A stretch of DNA of 64,000 bases. It comes from Tetragenococcus osmophilus. Lineage in GTDB: Bacteria > Bacillota > Bacilli > Lactobacillales > Enterococcaceae. Positions 1 through 7,586 of the stretch are shown here, piece by piece. The notes below the pieces were generated by a model. It saw only the letters and a program-made list of their open reading frames with translations. It was not told the origin of the DNA and made no database searches. Within the stretch, counting starts at the first letter, position 1, and every line of letters begins with the position of its first letter. The translations under genes and the position numbers were made by a program. Where the stretch lies: positions 1,488,001 through 1,552,000 of the forward strand of contig NZ_CP027783.1 of NCBI RefSeq assembly GCF_003795125.1. The letters are read 5' to 3'.

Positions 1-105
1 AATGAGATTTTTTGTTCTATCTTTCCTTATCTTTTAAAATAGGCTATGATAAACATGAAAACAAGAACATTTGCTTATAAAAAGCAAAGAAAAAGGAGGC
101 ATAAT

Positions 106-555
106 GTGAAAAAAGAAGAGCGGCATCAACTCATTATCCAATTATTAGAAGAAGAAAATATTCAAAAACAAGAAGAATTGGTAACAGCTTTACAAAATCG
201 TAATATTGCAGTCACTCAAGCAACAGTATCAAGAGATATCAAAGAATTAAAATTGATTAAAGTTCCTGCTACAGGAGGTGGTTATCGTTATAGTCTTCCT
301 GTAGAATCAGACGAGGAAATGAATGAAAAATTAACTAAATTAATAAAAAATGCTTTTGTGTCACTGGATCATATGGATAAATTTGTTGTCTTAAAAACTT
401 TGCCCGGCAACGCTTCTGCCATTGCTAATTTGATTGATAAACGCTTTGCTGAAGAGCTGTTTGCAATTTTAAATGATGACGATAATATTTTGATGATCAC
501 AAAGACAACTCAAGCCAGAGAACACTTATTTCAAGAGCTGCAAAAGTATATCTAA
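106..555 (+). CDS. argR: Arginine repressor ArgR family
   Basis: Transcription regulator of arginine metabolism, 149 aa, the usual family length. The N-terminal winged helix carries the recognition segment ATVSRDIKELKLIKV (about residues 39-53). The C-terminal part holds LPGNASAIANLID and NDDDNILMI, the region that binds arginine and forms hexamers in known ArgR proteins. I chose the GTG at 106 because AAGGAGG (94-99 region) lies just upstream; an upstream in-frame ATG at 46 would add 20 basic residues without a ribosome site. A weak -10 (TATGAT, 45-50) precedes it. It sits 15 bp before recN, the standard argR-recN order of Firmicutes. Which ArgR paralogue this is (ArgR or AhrC type) cannot be decided here. 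Confidence 0.93.
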   Translation: MKKEERHQLIIQLLEEENIQKQEELVTALQNRNIAVTQATVSRDIKELKLIKVPATGGGYRYSLPVESDEEMNEKLTKLIKNAFVSLDHMDKFVVLKTLPGNASAIANLIDKRFAEELFAILNDDDNILMITKTTQAREHLFQELQKYI

Positions 556-570
556 TAAGGGGAGTTACAT

Positions 571-2250
571 ATGTTATTAGAGTTGTCTATTGAAAATTTT
601 GCAATTATAGAAGACCTTCACTTAACCTTTCATAAAGGAATGACGGCATTAACAGGAGAAACAGGAGCTGGTAAGTCAATTATTATTGATGCGATGGGCT
701 TATTAGCAGGTGGAAGAGGTTCTATAGATTATATTCGTCAGGGAAAACAAAAATGTGTATTAGAAGGCTTATTTGAATTACCTAAGTCTATTTCTTTTAG
801 CACCTTGCTAGAAGAGTTGGGAATTGAACAACAAGATGAATTGTTAATTGTTCAACGTGATATTACCAGTTCTGGCAAGAGTGTTTGTCGTGTGAATGGT
901 AGAATGGTTACTTTAGGAAACTTAAAGCGGATTGGCAGCTATCTCGTGGACATCCAAGGCCAAAATGAACATCAAGATCTTTTGCAACCAGAAAGACATT
1001 TACAGATGGTGGATAATTTTGGTTCTCAGGATTTTAAAGAACAACTAGCAAACTTTAAAGAAAAGTATAACGAGTTTCGTGAGCTAGAAAAAAGAGTTCG
1101 GGATATCCAAGAAAACGAACAATCTTATATTCAACGAATCGATATGTTGAAATTTCAAAAACAAGAGATTGAAGAAGCTGATTTACAAATAAATGAAGAA
1201 GAGAAACTGGTAGAAGAACGAGATAAGTTAGTAAATTTTCAAAAGATCGTAGATGCATTTGCTAAAAGCCATGAAGCTTTAGCTTCAGAAACAGAAAATA
1301 GTTTAGATGGGATTGGAATTGTGGCTCAAGAACTACAAGAAGTAGCTCATTTAGATAAAGAATATGAACAAATTAATGAAAATGTTCAAAATGCTTACTA
1401 CTTATTACAAGATGCTGCCGGAGAAATTTCTGATACGCTAGATCAACTAGAGTTAGATGAGGGACGTTTGGAAGAAGTGAATGCGCGTTTGGAAGTGATC
1501 CGTCAGTTGAAACGCAAATACGGAGATTCAATCGAGACGGTCTTGAATTACTATGAAGAAATTTCAGCAGAATTAGCTCAAGCAGATGATACTGGAAATC
1601 ATTTAGAAGAACTACAGTTAAAGTTAGATAAACAAAATAATGAGATTTGGAAAATGGCTGAAAATATACATGCTCAACGAAAGAAAATAGCCCGGCAATT
1701 AGAAAAAGATATTCTACAGGAATTAGCAGATTTATATCTTGAAAATACACAGTTTGAAGTTCATTTTTCTGAAGAAAAACATTTAAATCAAACAGGATTT
1801 GATAAAATTGAATTTTATCTAACAACAAATCCAGGTGAACCTGTAAAACCTCTAGCTAAAGTTGCCTCTGGAGGAGAATTGTCACGTATATTACTAGCTT
1901 TAAAATCAATTTTTTCTAGAGCCCAAGAAAAAACAAGTATCGTTTTTGATGAAGTAGATACAGGAGTGAGTGGACGGGTAGCCCAAGCTATCGCAGAAAA
2001 AATTAGTGGGATTGCTTATGGTTCGCAAGTTCTTTGTATTACACATTTGCCACAAGTTGCAGCAGTTGGCGATTATCAATACTTAATCAATAAAGAGGTA
2101 CAAAATGGCAGAACAAAAACAGTGGTTAAAGAAATTGACGATACCAAGCGTATTCAAGAGATTGCACGTATGCTTTCTGGAGCAGAGATCACTGAATTGA
2201 CGATGGAAAATGCAAAAGAAATGTTAACAAAAGCTGGTAAAATTGCATAA
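571..2250 (+). CDS. recN: DNA repair protein RecN
   Basis: SMC-like ATPase acting in double-strand break repair, 559 aa, full length. Walker A is GETGAGKS (residues 29-36). The middle (about 150-380) is charged and coiled-coil-like. The ABC signature ASGGELSRILLAL lies near residue 431 and the Walker B FDEVDTGVSG near 460, followed by the switch His in CITHLPQVAA. Ribosome site GGGGAG precedes the ATG. It is probably co-transcribed with argR and ends at a hairpin shared with a convergent small gene. Confidence 0.96.
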   Translation: MLLELSIENFAIIEDLHLTFHKGMTALTGETGAGKSIIIDAMGLLAGGRGSIDYIRQGKQKCVLEGLFELPKSISFSTLLEELGIEQQDELLIVQRDITSSGKSVCRVNGRMVTLGNLKRIGSYLVDIQGQNEHQDLLQPERHLQMVDNFGSQDFKEQLANFKEKYNEFRELEKRVRDIQENEQSYIQRIDMLKFQKQEIEEADLQINEEEKLVEERDKLVNFQKIVDAFAKSHEALASETENSLDGIGIVAQELQEVAHLDKEYEQINENVQNAYYLLQDAAGEISDTLDQLELDEGRLEEVNARLEVIRQLKRKYGDSIETVLNYYEEISAELAQADDTGNHLEELQLKLDKQNNEIWKMAENIHAQRKKIARQLEKDILQELADLYLENTQFEVHFSEEKHLNQTGFDKIEFYLTTNPGEPVKPLAKVASGGELSRILLALKSIFSRAQEKTSIVFDEVDTGVSGRVAQAIAEKISGIAYGSQVLCITHLPQVAAVGDYQYLINKEVQNGRTKTVVKEIDDTKRIQEIARMLSGAEITELTMENAKEMLTKAGKIA

Positions 2251-2286
2251 AAAACACAGCTCCTCAAAAGAGAAGCTGTGTTATAA
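2251..2286. terminator. Bidirectional terminator between recN and the 38-aa membrane gene
   Basis: A perfect 9-bp stem AACACAGCT / AGCTGTGTT (2253-2261, 2274-2282) lies between convergent genes. On the minus strand it is followed by a run of T, so it best fits termination of the minus-strand small gene. The plus-strand tail is only AT-rich. Confidence 0.8.
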
Positions 2287-2289
2287 ATT

Positions 2290-2406
2290 TTATAGAACAG
2301 CTGTAAGGGCACTTAATACAATGGTGCCAATCGTTACAATCAACATAATCCATATGACAACTTTCGTAACTTTAGTAAAAGTACTTGTTGGCTTTTTGTC
2401 TCGCAT
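2290..2406 (-). CDS. Small single-pass membrane protein, DUF4044-like
   Basis: A 38-aa peptide on the strand opposite recN. It starts MRDKKPTSTFTKVTKVV and continues as one hydrophobic helix (about residues 17-38), ending in VLSALTAVL. A short basic N-terminus, Thr-Lys-Val motif and single helix are typical of the DUF4044 family of tiny Firmicutes membrane proteins, to which I assign it from memory of the pattern. AAAGGA lies about 9 bases before the ATG at 2406; an in-frame ATG at 2412 would add two residues. It ends 4 bp from the terminator hairpin. Function is not established; similarity to small stress-linked membrane peptides is only a guess. Confidence 0.75.
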   Translation of the reverse strand: MRDKKPTSTFTKVTKVVIWIMLIVTIGTIVLSALTAVL

Positions 2407-2482
2407 GTTCATTCATCCTTTTAATATTTTAGTGATAGTTTACAACCTAAACGAATAGAAAACAAGGAAAGGGTTCGTAAGA

Positions 2483-3445
2483 TTATAAAAGATTCTTTTT
2501 CTTTAAAATTTTCACTGCAATCCAGCTGACAATTACAATAACTATCATGATGCCCCAAAACGCATAAGGCTGCCTGTCTAGTGGTAGTTTAACATTCATG
2601 CCATAAATTCCACCGATAATTGTTGGTATAGTTAACACTAAAGTGATTGAAGTTAAAATTTTCATTACGTTGTTTAAATTATTGGAAACAACAGAAGAAA
2701 AGGTGTCATTCATATGCGTAGCAAACTTTAATTGGATATTTGCGGAAGTTAAAGATTGTTTTGTCTCTTCAATAACGTCACGTAAATGGTGTTTAAATGC
2801 ATGATACCCCTTTAACTGGATTAGTTCCGTGTCTGCTAGAGCTTCTAAAGTATCTAAATTAGCTGAAGTTGCTTCGTCAAAAGAAACTAAACTTTTTTGC
2901 ACATCCATAATTTGATATAGTTGATCATTTTGTGTAGAAACTTTAATTTGTCTTTCTAAATAGTCTAAGTGATCTTTTGTGTTTTTTAACCTATCATTAA
3001 AAGAAAGAACGACTTGCCATAAAATTTCTAAAGCAATATTCATTTCAGGGACATTATCATTGGGCTTGAAGTGATGGTTTTCAATCGTTTGGAAAAATGG
3101 TAAGGGGTAATTGGCTACCGTAATAATCCTATTTTCTGGTGTAATGATTAAGGATAGCGGATAAGTTTCGAACTGTTGAAAGCCTGAAGGGCTTTGTATC
3201 TCATAAGGAAACTGAAGGAGCAGAAGTGCAGCTTTTTTCATACGTTGCTGGTTTAACCCTTCACTACGAGAATTTTCTTCATCATCTAAAACAGCTGTCA
3301 GATAATCTTTAGGTAAATGGTAATTTTTCCGTAAAGTGTCGATTTCTTGAGAATTTGGTTTTTCAACGTGGATCCATAAAGTATTTTGCTTGATTGAATC
3401 TTGTCTAGCTAAGTAACTATCATGGAATGTATAGTAATAAAGCAT
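2483..3445 (-). CDS. corA: CorA-family divalent cation transporter
   Basis: Mg2+/Co2+ channel, 320 aa. The long N-terminal cytoplasmic part is followed by two C-terminal membrane helices (about 265-283 and 293-315). The signature YGMN, which forms the pore entrance in CorA, is at about residue 280 in GGIYGMNVKLPL. GAAGGAGGGC precedes the ATG. It is monocistronic and convergent with the small membrane gene. An IS1380 element has inserted 64 bp upstream of the start, so its native promoter region may have been split or replaced. Confidence 0.92.
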   Translation of the reverse strand: MLYYYTFHDSYLARQDSIKQNTLWIHVEKPNSQEIDTLRKNYHLPKDYLTAVLDDEENSRSEGLNQQRMKKAALLLLQFPYEIQSPSGFQQFETYPLSLIITPENRIITVANYPLPFFQTIENHHFKPNDNVPEMNIALEILWQVVLSFNDRLKNTKDHLDYLERQIKVSTQNDQLYQIMDVQKSLVSFDEATSANLDTLEALADTELIQLKGYHAFKHHLRDVIEETKQSLTSANIQLKFATHMNDTFSSVVSNNLNNVMKILTSITLVLTIPTIIGGIYGMNVKLPLDRQPYAFWGIMIVIVIVSWIAVKILKKKNLL

Positions 3446-3508
3446 AATGCCCTCCTTCGTTGTGCTTGTATATTTTACCAGAAATCAAAAAAACAATAAA
3501 ATAATAAA

Positions 3509-5182
3509 CCTGAATGATTTATAAAAATTTGTGGATAACGCATTCGACTGTTCAACGAGGTGACTTTGATGTTATTTTCCCTTTTTATCGCCGCTTTTGA
3601 ATAAAGAATAGAAAGGGATGATCGAACGACGCTAAAAAAAGATAAAATTCTTCCTAGAGAATGAAAGCCAAGCCTTTTTTATCAAGAGGAAAAGGGGAAA
3701 AGTAAACTAGAGATTCAATCGCTGAATTCGTGTAAGGACTTCCCAAAAAAGCGTGTTGTAAACATTCGTACTTGATAAGTGAATTTGCACTTGACGCGCG
3801 TGTTCTGTGACTTTTCCAGCAATATGAAATAGTTGAAAACGGATCGTGTCAATCACCGTCGTCTTTTTCTCTTGCGGAAAAGTCAGCTGTTTCATCAAGT
3901 GGATGATATTATAGGCGATAAAACTTAGGGCTAAGCGAACCTTATTCGCTAAAAAGGAAGGACTGTCCGTTTTATCAGCGAAAAATCCGGTCTTCATTTC
4001 TTTAATGAAGTTTTCCATATTCCCTCGTTTTTGATAGAGCTGAAAAATGGTTTGGGGCGAAAGATGAGCGAAATCGGTCACCACAAATTGAAATTCGGAA
4101 AAAAGTAAAGTTTCGGCTTTTCGAGTAGCCTTGATGGCTACTGTTCGAGATCGGTCCCAAGAATCTGCTTGATAAGCCATCTTAAAATATTGATGTTCGG
4201 ACTTTGTGTAGTCCGTACCGTTGGTATATTGGACAAGATGTTGCGCATAATGAATCAACCGTACGTTATTTTTCAATTTAATCACATAATGGGCGCCTCG
4301 ACACTCACATTGTTTATAAATTTCCGGTTTGGCAAAGCCACTATCCCCGCGTACAAGCATTGTGGGATCACTCGAACGTTGTTGGTAATGCGCCAACATT
4401 TCTACGAGATAATCTTCGGCGTGGGTGGAGGTATAAGATTTGCCATGACGATGGCGAACATCTAATGCCAATCCGGTTAAACCTTCAAATGCCACAAATG
4501 GATGATACCCATTGAGGCCATAGTGGTAAATATATTCCCCTGCTTCTTGCTTTCCGTAAGTGGGACAACAGGTGGAATCCAGATCAAGCACGAGTTGTTG
4601 GCTGTTTTGCTGGTCCATGCCTAAATCGCCAAGTTTTTTCGCCACTTGTAATAGTTGATTAACATTTTCTTCTGTCAAGGTATGAAGCAAAGTAGACATC
4701 ATAAATTGCGAACTAAGGCGTTCTTGTTTCAATGCTTCCTTAAAAAGGCGATCATATTGTAAGGTATTGGCGTCTCGGTCTCGAGAATAACCAGCGATCA
4801 ATTGATATAGCCATTGTTTTACGACATCCAGCCATTCATGTTGGGCGAAGGCACGATACTCTGGAATATGAACGTATCGCGCTAACAGGGAATCAAAACG
4901 AATTTGATTTAGAAACTCCGAAAGTAAGACGAGCCCCGCGTCATTGGTTAAGGTGCCACCGTCATTGGCGATCAAGATGGCTTTTTGCTTATTGAATGTA
5001 AGAGAATTTTGTTGTAAAGTGAAAGACATAAGAACGCACTCCTTATTGTTATGTTTCGTTGACTTTACAATAACACGAAGTGCGTTCTTTTTGTACACCC
5101 AGAAGGTGAAGCAACTAAACTTTTAGAAAAATGAGCATACCAATGATTGAATCATTCTTGGAAAAATTTATAAATCATTCAG
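3509..5182 (-). mobile_element. Complete IS1380-family insertion sequence (1674 bp)
   Basis: The ends are a perfect 17-bp inverted repeat beginning CCTGAATGATTTATAAA (3509-3525) and its complement ending at 5182. Both ends are flanked by the direct repeat ATAAA (3504-3508 and 5183-5187), a 5-bp target duplication. Length, CC...GG ends, and 4-5 bp duplication fit the IS1380 family. One transposase gene fills it. The intact duplication indicates a fairly recent simple insertion between corA and the DUF3397-type gene. Confidence 0.93.
3707..5029 (-). CDS. IS1380-family transposase
   Basis: DDE transposase of 440 aa, apparently intact. It starts MSFTLQQNSLTFNKQKAIL and contains ANDGGTLTNDAGLVLLSEF (N-terminal family signature), VLDLDSTCCPTYG (first Asp), MLVRGDSGF (second Asp) and YQKRGNMENFIKEMK (Glu region). 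AAGGAG about 9 bases upstream supports the ATG at 5029; an upstream in-frame start at 5098 lacks a ribosome site. Confidence 0.94.
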   Translation of the reverse strand: MSFTLQQNSLTFNKQKAILIANDGGTLTNDAGLVLLSEFLNQIRFDSLLARYVHIPEYRAFAQHEWLDVVKQWLYQLIAGYSRDRDANTLQYDRLFKEALKQERLSSQFMMSTLLHTLTEENVNQLLQVAKKLGDLGMDQQNSQQLVLDLDSTCCPTYGKQEAGEYIYHYGLNGYHPFVAFEGLTGLALDVRHRHGKSYTSTHAEDYLVEMLAHYQQRSSDPTMLVRGDSGFAKPEIYKQCECRGAHYVIKLKNNVRLIHYAQHLVQYTNGTDYTKSEHQYFKMAYQADSWDRSRTVAIKATRKAETLLFSEFQFVVTDFAHLSPQTIFQLYQKRGNMENFIKEMKTGFFADKTDSPSFLANKVRLALSFIAYNIIHLMKQLTFPQEKKTTVIDTIRFQLFHIAGKVTEHARQVQIHLSSTNVYNTLFWEVLTRIQRLNL

Positions 5183-5232
5183 GATAAACAATCATCTAAA
5201 ATTCTAAAAAATATATTAGAAAGGACCTCTTT

Positions 5233-5601
5233 ATGTCTAATTTTTCTCCACTTTATTTATTTTGGTATGTATTTCCTGTCGTTGTTTTATTTGCAGGAAA
5301 ATTATGTGTGACCGCCTTTTCGTTACAAAAAAGATTTCGCTTAAAAGCTGTGGATTTATCCGTACCATTTTTGCTGTTTGGTATCCATCAGCTTTCAAAC
5401 CTTAGCTTTCGATTTTCCATTTTTCCTTATTTTTTACTTACTCTTTTTCTACTAGGAATTGCTTTAGCTATTTTACATGCTTACTTTTTTGAGGAGATCG
5501 ATTACCGACGCTTTTTTAAAATGTATTGGCGTTCGGTTTTTTTGCTTGCTTTGCTTTTGTATATCATGCTAATTATTTTCAGTATAATCCAAGCCTTTTA
5601 A
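5233..5601 (+). CDS. DUF3397-type integral membrane protein
   Basis: A 122-aa very hydrophobic protein with four likely membrane helices (about 7-25, 37-55, 62-85, 96-120). Small membrane proteins of this size, usually assigned to DUF3397, commonly sit just upstream of mraZ in enterococci and bacilli, which is the main reason for the call. AAAGGA precedes the ATG. No catalytic motif is visible. It starts 51 bp after the IS1380 element, so its original promoter may be altered. Function unknown. Confidence 0.7.
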   Translation: MSNFSPLYLFWYVFPVVVLFAGKLCVTAFSLQKRFRLKAVDLSVPFLLFGIHQLSNLSFRFSIFPYFLLTLFLLGIALAILHAYFFEEIDYRRFFKMYWRSVFLLALLLYIMLIIFSIIQAF

Positions 5602-5710
5602 ACTTTTTTAAGTAAAAGTCTTTTAAAAGACTCTGAAAAATCTCGCCATTACCGATATTTCCTTTTGGTGAAAAATAGTCAAAAAAGTTCTTCAGCAATT
5701 TTATACAAAA

Positions 5711-5757
5711 TGTGGTAGAAAGTGGGGGATTGTGGTAGACTGTGTTTATCAGGTGGT
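5711..5757 (+). promoter_or_regulatory. Candidate MraZ operator: GTGG repeats with 10-bp period
   Basis: Upstream of mraZ, GTGG recurs at 5712, 5722 and 5732, exactly one helical turn apart, with further related steps at 5742 (GTGT) and 5753 (GTGG). TGTGGTAGA occurs twice, 20 bp apart. MraZ proteins bind arrays of TGGG- or GTGK-type boxes with 10-bp spacing in front of their own dcw operon, so this is the likely autoregulatory site. Confidence 0.7.
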
Positions 5758-5773
5758 AATCGGAGGGATTATT

Positions 5774-6205
5774 ATGCTAATGGGTGAATTTCAACACTCG
5801 ATAGACACAAAAGGTCGTTTGATCATACCTTCCAAACTTCGTGAACAACTCGGTGAAAAATTTGTTGTAACGCGAGGTTTAGATGGTTGTCTATTTGGCT
5901 ACCCTTTGACTGAGTGGGAGAAACTAGAAGAAAAGTTAGATCAAATGCCTCTTGCTAAAAAAGATGCAAGAAGTTTTGTACGTTTCTTTTATTCCGCAGC
6001 CACTGAATGTGAAATTGATAAACAAGGTCGTATTAATATTCCAACGACTTTGAGAAAGCACGCGAGTTTAGAAAAACGTTGTGTGATTATTGGAGTTTCT
6101 ACTCGTATTGAAATTTGGGATGAACAACGTTGGAACGACTTTTCTGAAGAAACAGAAGAAAACTTTGAAGATATTGCCGAAACAATGATTGATTTTGGCT
6201 TGTAG
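5774..6205 (+). CDS. mraZ: Transcriptional regulator MraZ
   Basis: A 143-aa double SpoVT/AbrB-type DNA-binding protein that controls the dcw cluster. The two tandem half-domains are seen in [13 protein letters not shown] (about 11-23) and [13 protein letters not shown] (about 80-92). I take the ATG at 5774 because CGGAGGGA lies just upstream and the resulting [11 protein letters not shown] start is the family standard. First gene of the division cluster, 14 bp before rsmH. Confidence 0.96.
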   Translation: MLMGEFQHSIDTKGRLIIPSKLREQLGEKFVVTRGLDGCLFGYPLTEWEKLEEKLDQMPLAKKDARSFVRFFYSAATECEIDKQGRINIPTTLRKHASLEKRCVIIGVSTRIEIWDEQRWNDFSEETEENFEDIAETMIDFGL

Positions 6206-6219
6206 AAAGAGGAAATCGG

Positions 6220-7173
6220 ATGGTAATGTTTCAGCATTTTACCGTAATGAAACAAGAAACTGTTGATAATTTAAATATTGATCCACATGGCATTTATGTT
6301 GATTGCACTTTAGGTGGTGCCGGACATAGTCAATATTTATTGGAACAGTTAGCATCTGATGGACACCTATATGCATTTGATCAAGATCAGCAAGCTATTG
6401 ATTATGCTAAGGTTCATTTACAGGATTATATAAAAAATGGTCAAGTAACGTTCATAAAAAAGAATTTTCGCTTTTTAAAAGAAGAACTTGAAGCATTAAA
6501 TGTGCAAAAAGTAAATGGTATTTTTTATGATTTAGGCGTTTCTTCTCCTCAGTTGGATGAAGCTAGCCGTGGGTTTAGCTACCATCAAGAAGCTCCTCTT
6601 GACATGCGAATGGACCAAAACCAAGCATTATCTGCTTACGAAATTATCAATGAATATGATTACCAACAATTAGTAAAAATATTTTTCCGTTATGGAGAAG
6701 AACGGTTCTCTAAACAAATTGCTCGTAAGATTGAAACAGCTCGTCAAAATCAGCCAATTGAAACTACTACCCAATTAGTAGATATTATAAAATCAGCTAT
6801 CCCCGCTCCTGCAAGAAGAAAAGGAGGGCACCCCGCAAAAAGAGTATTTCAAGCTATTCGAATTGCGGTAAATGATGAGTTAGGTGCAATTGAAGATTCC
6901 TTGGAACAGGCAATTCCATTATTAACAAAAAATGGACGCGTCGCTGTTCTTACCTTTCATTCTTTAGAAGATCGTATTGTTAAAAATATATTTAAAGAAT
7001 ATAGCCGAGCAAAGGAAACACCCCCTGGTCTTCCTATAATACCAGAAGAGTTTCAACCTATTCTTTCTGTCGTAACAAAAAAACCAATACTTCCCAAAGA
7101 AGCGGAAGTAAACCAAAATAATCGTTCACGTAGTGCAAAATTACGTGTAGCTGAAAAGATAAAGGAGGAGTAA
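6220..7173 (+). CDS. rsmH: 16S rRNA (cytosine-1402-N4) methyltransferase RsmH
   Basis: S-adenosylmethionine-dependent methylation of C1402 in the ribosomal P site, 317 aa. The SAM-binding signature [15 protein letters not shown] (about 28-42), [15 protein letters not shown] and the C-terminal [13 protein letters not shown] are all present. AGAGGA precedes the ATG. Also known as mraW, it is the standard second dcw gene. Confidence 0.97.
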   Translation: MVMFQHFTVMKQETVDNLNIDPHGIYVDCTLGGAGHSQYLLEQLASDGHLYAFDQDQQAIDYAKVHLQDYIKNGQVTFIKKNFRFLKEELEALNVQKVNGIFYDLGVSSPQLDEASRGFSYHQEAPLDMRMDQNQALSAYEIINEYDYQQLVKIFFRYGEERFSKQIARKIETARQNQPIETTTQLVDIIKSAIPAPARRKGGHPAKRVFQAIRIAVNDELGAIEDSLEQAIPLLTKNGRVAVLTFHSLEDRIVKNIFKEYSRAKETPPGLPIIPEEFQPILSVVTKKPILPKEAEVNQNNRSRSAKLRVAEKIKEE

Positions 7174-7178
7174 AACCA

Positions 7179-7586
7179 ATGGCAGAACTTAAAGCACAAG
7201 ACGCTTCTTATGAAATGGAAGAAGAATTACCGCAAGAAGAGATGGAGACTCAACCATCGGATACTCCTAATCGACCAGACGTAGTGGTCGTACCTTTATC
7301 TCCTAGCCGAAAATTGGCAAAAATTTCTCGCTTGGAAAAGGCGTTAGTTACTGGCTTATTGGTGGCATTGGTTGGATTAGGTTTGCTGACAATTAGTCTA
7401 CGAACCTCTATTAGCGAGGTAGAACAAGACGTATCCTCTTTACAAGAAAATGTCAACCAAGGAGAAGCAGAAGTAACACGTCTACAACAAGAAAAAAACG
7501 AGTTGTCTAAAAGTGAACGAATTCAAAAAATTGCTGAAGATCAAGGGCTATCGATTGATAGTGACCATTTAAGGAAAGTGAAATAA
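7179..7586 (+). CDS. ftsL: Cell division protein FtsL
   Basis: A bitopic divisome protein of 135 aa. An acidic cytoplasmic N-terminus (1-55) is followed by one membrane helix (about 56-77, VTGLLVALVGLGLLTISL) and an extracellular coiled coil (78-125). FtsL sequences vary widely, so the call rests on topology plus position between rsmH and the septal penicillin-binding protein. AAAGGAGGAG lies upstream; it starts 5 bp after rsmH. Confidence 0.9.
   Translation: MAELKAQDASYEMEEELPQEEMETQPSDTPNRPDVVVVPLSPSRKLAKISRLEKALVTGLLVALVGLGLLTISLRTSISEVEQDVSSLQENVNQGEAEVTRLQQEKNELSKSERIQKIAEDQGLSIDSDHLRKVK

Noticed and set aside
1373-1828. 151-codon minus-strand ORF inside recN
   Set aside because: Fully antisense to a conserved gene, with no ribosome site or recognisable domain.
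2243-2458. Plus-strand ORF after recN
   Set aside because: No ribosome site; it is the complement of the 38-aa membrane gene and terminator.
5617-5632. Terminator after the DUF3397-type gene
   Set aside because: The palindrome AGTCTTTTAAAAGACT is symmetric without a loop and has no T run; read-through into mraZ remains possible.
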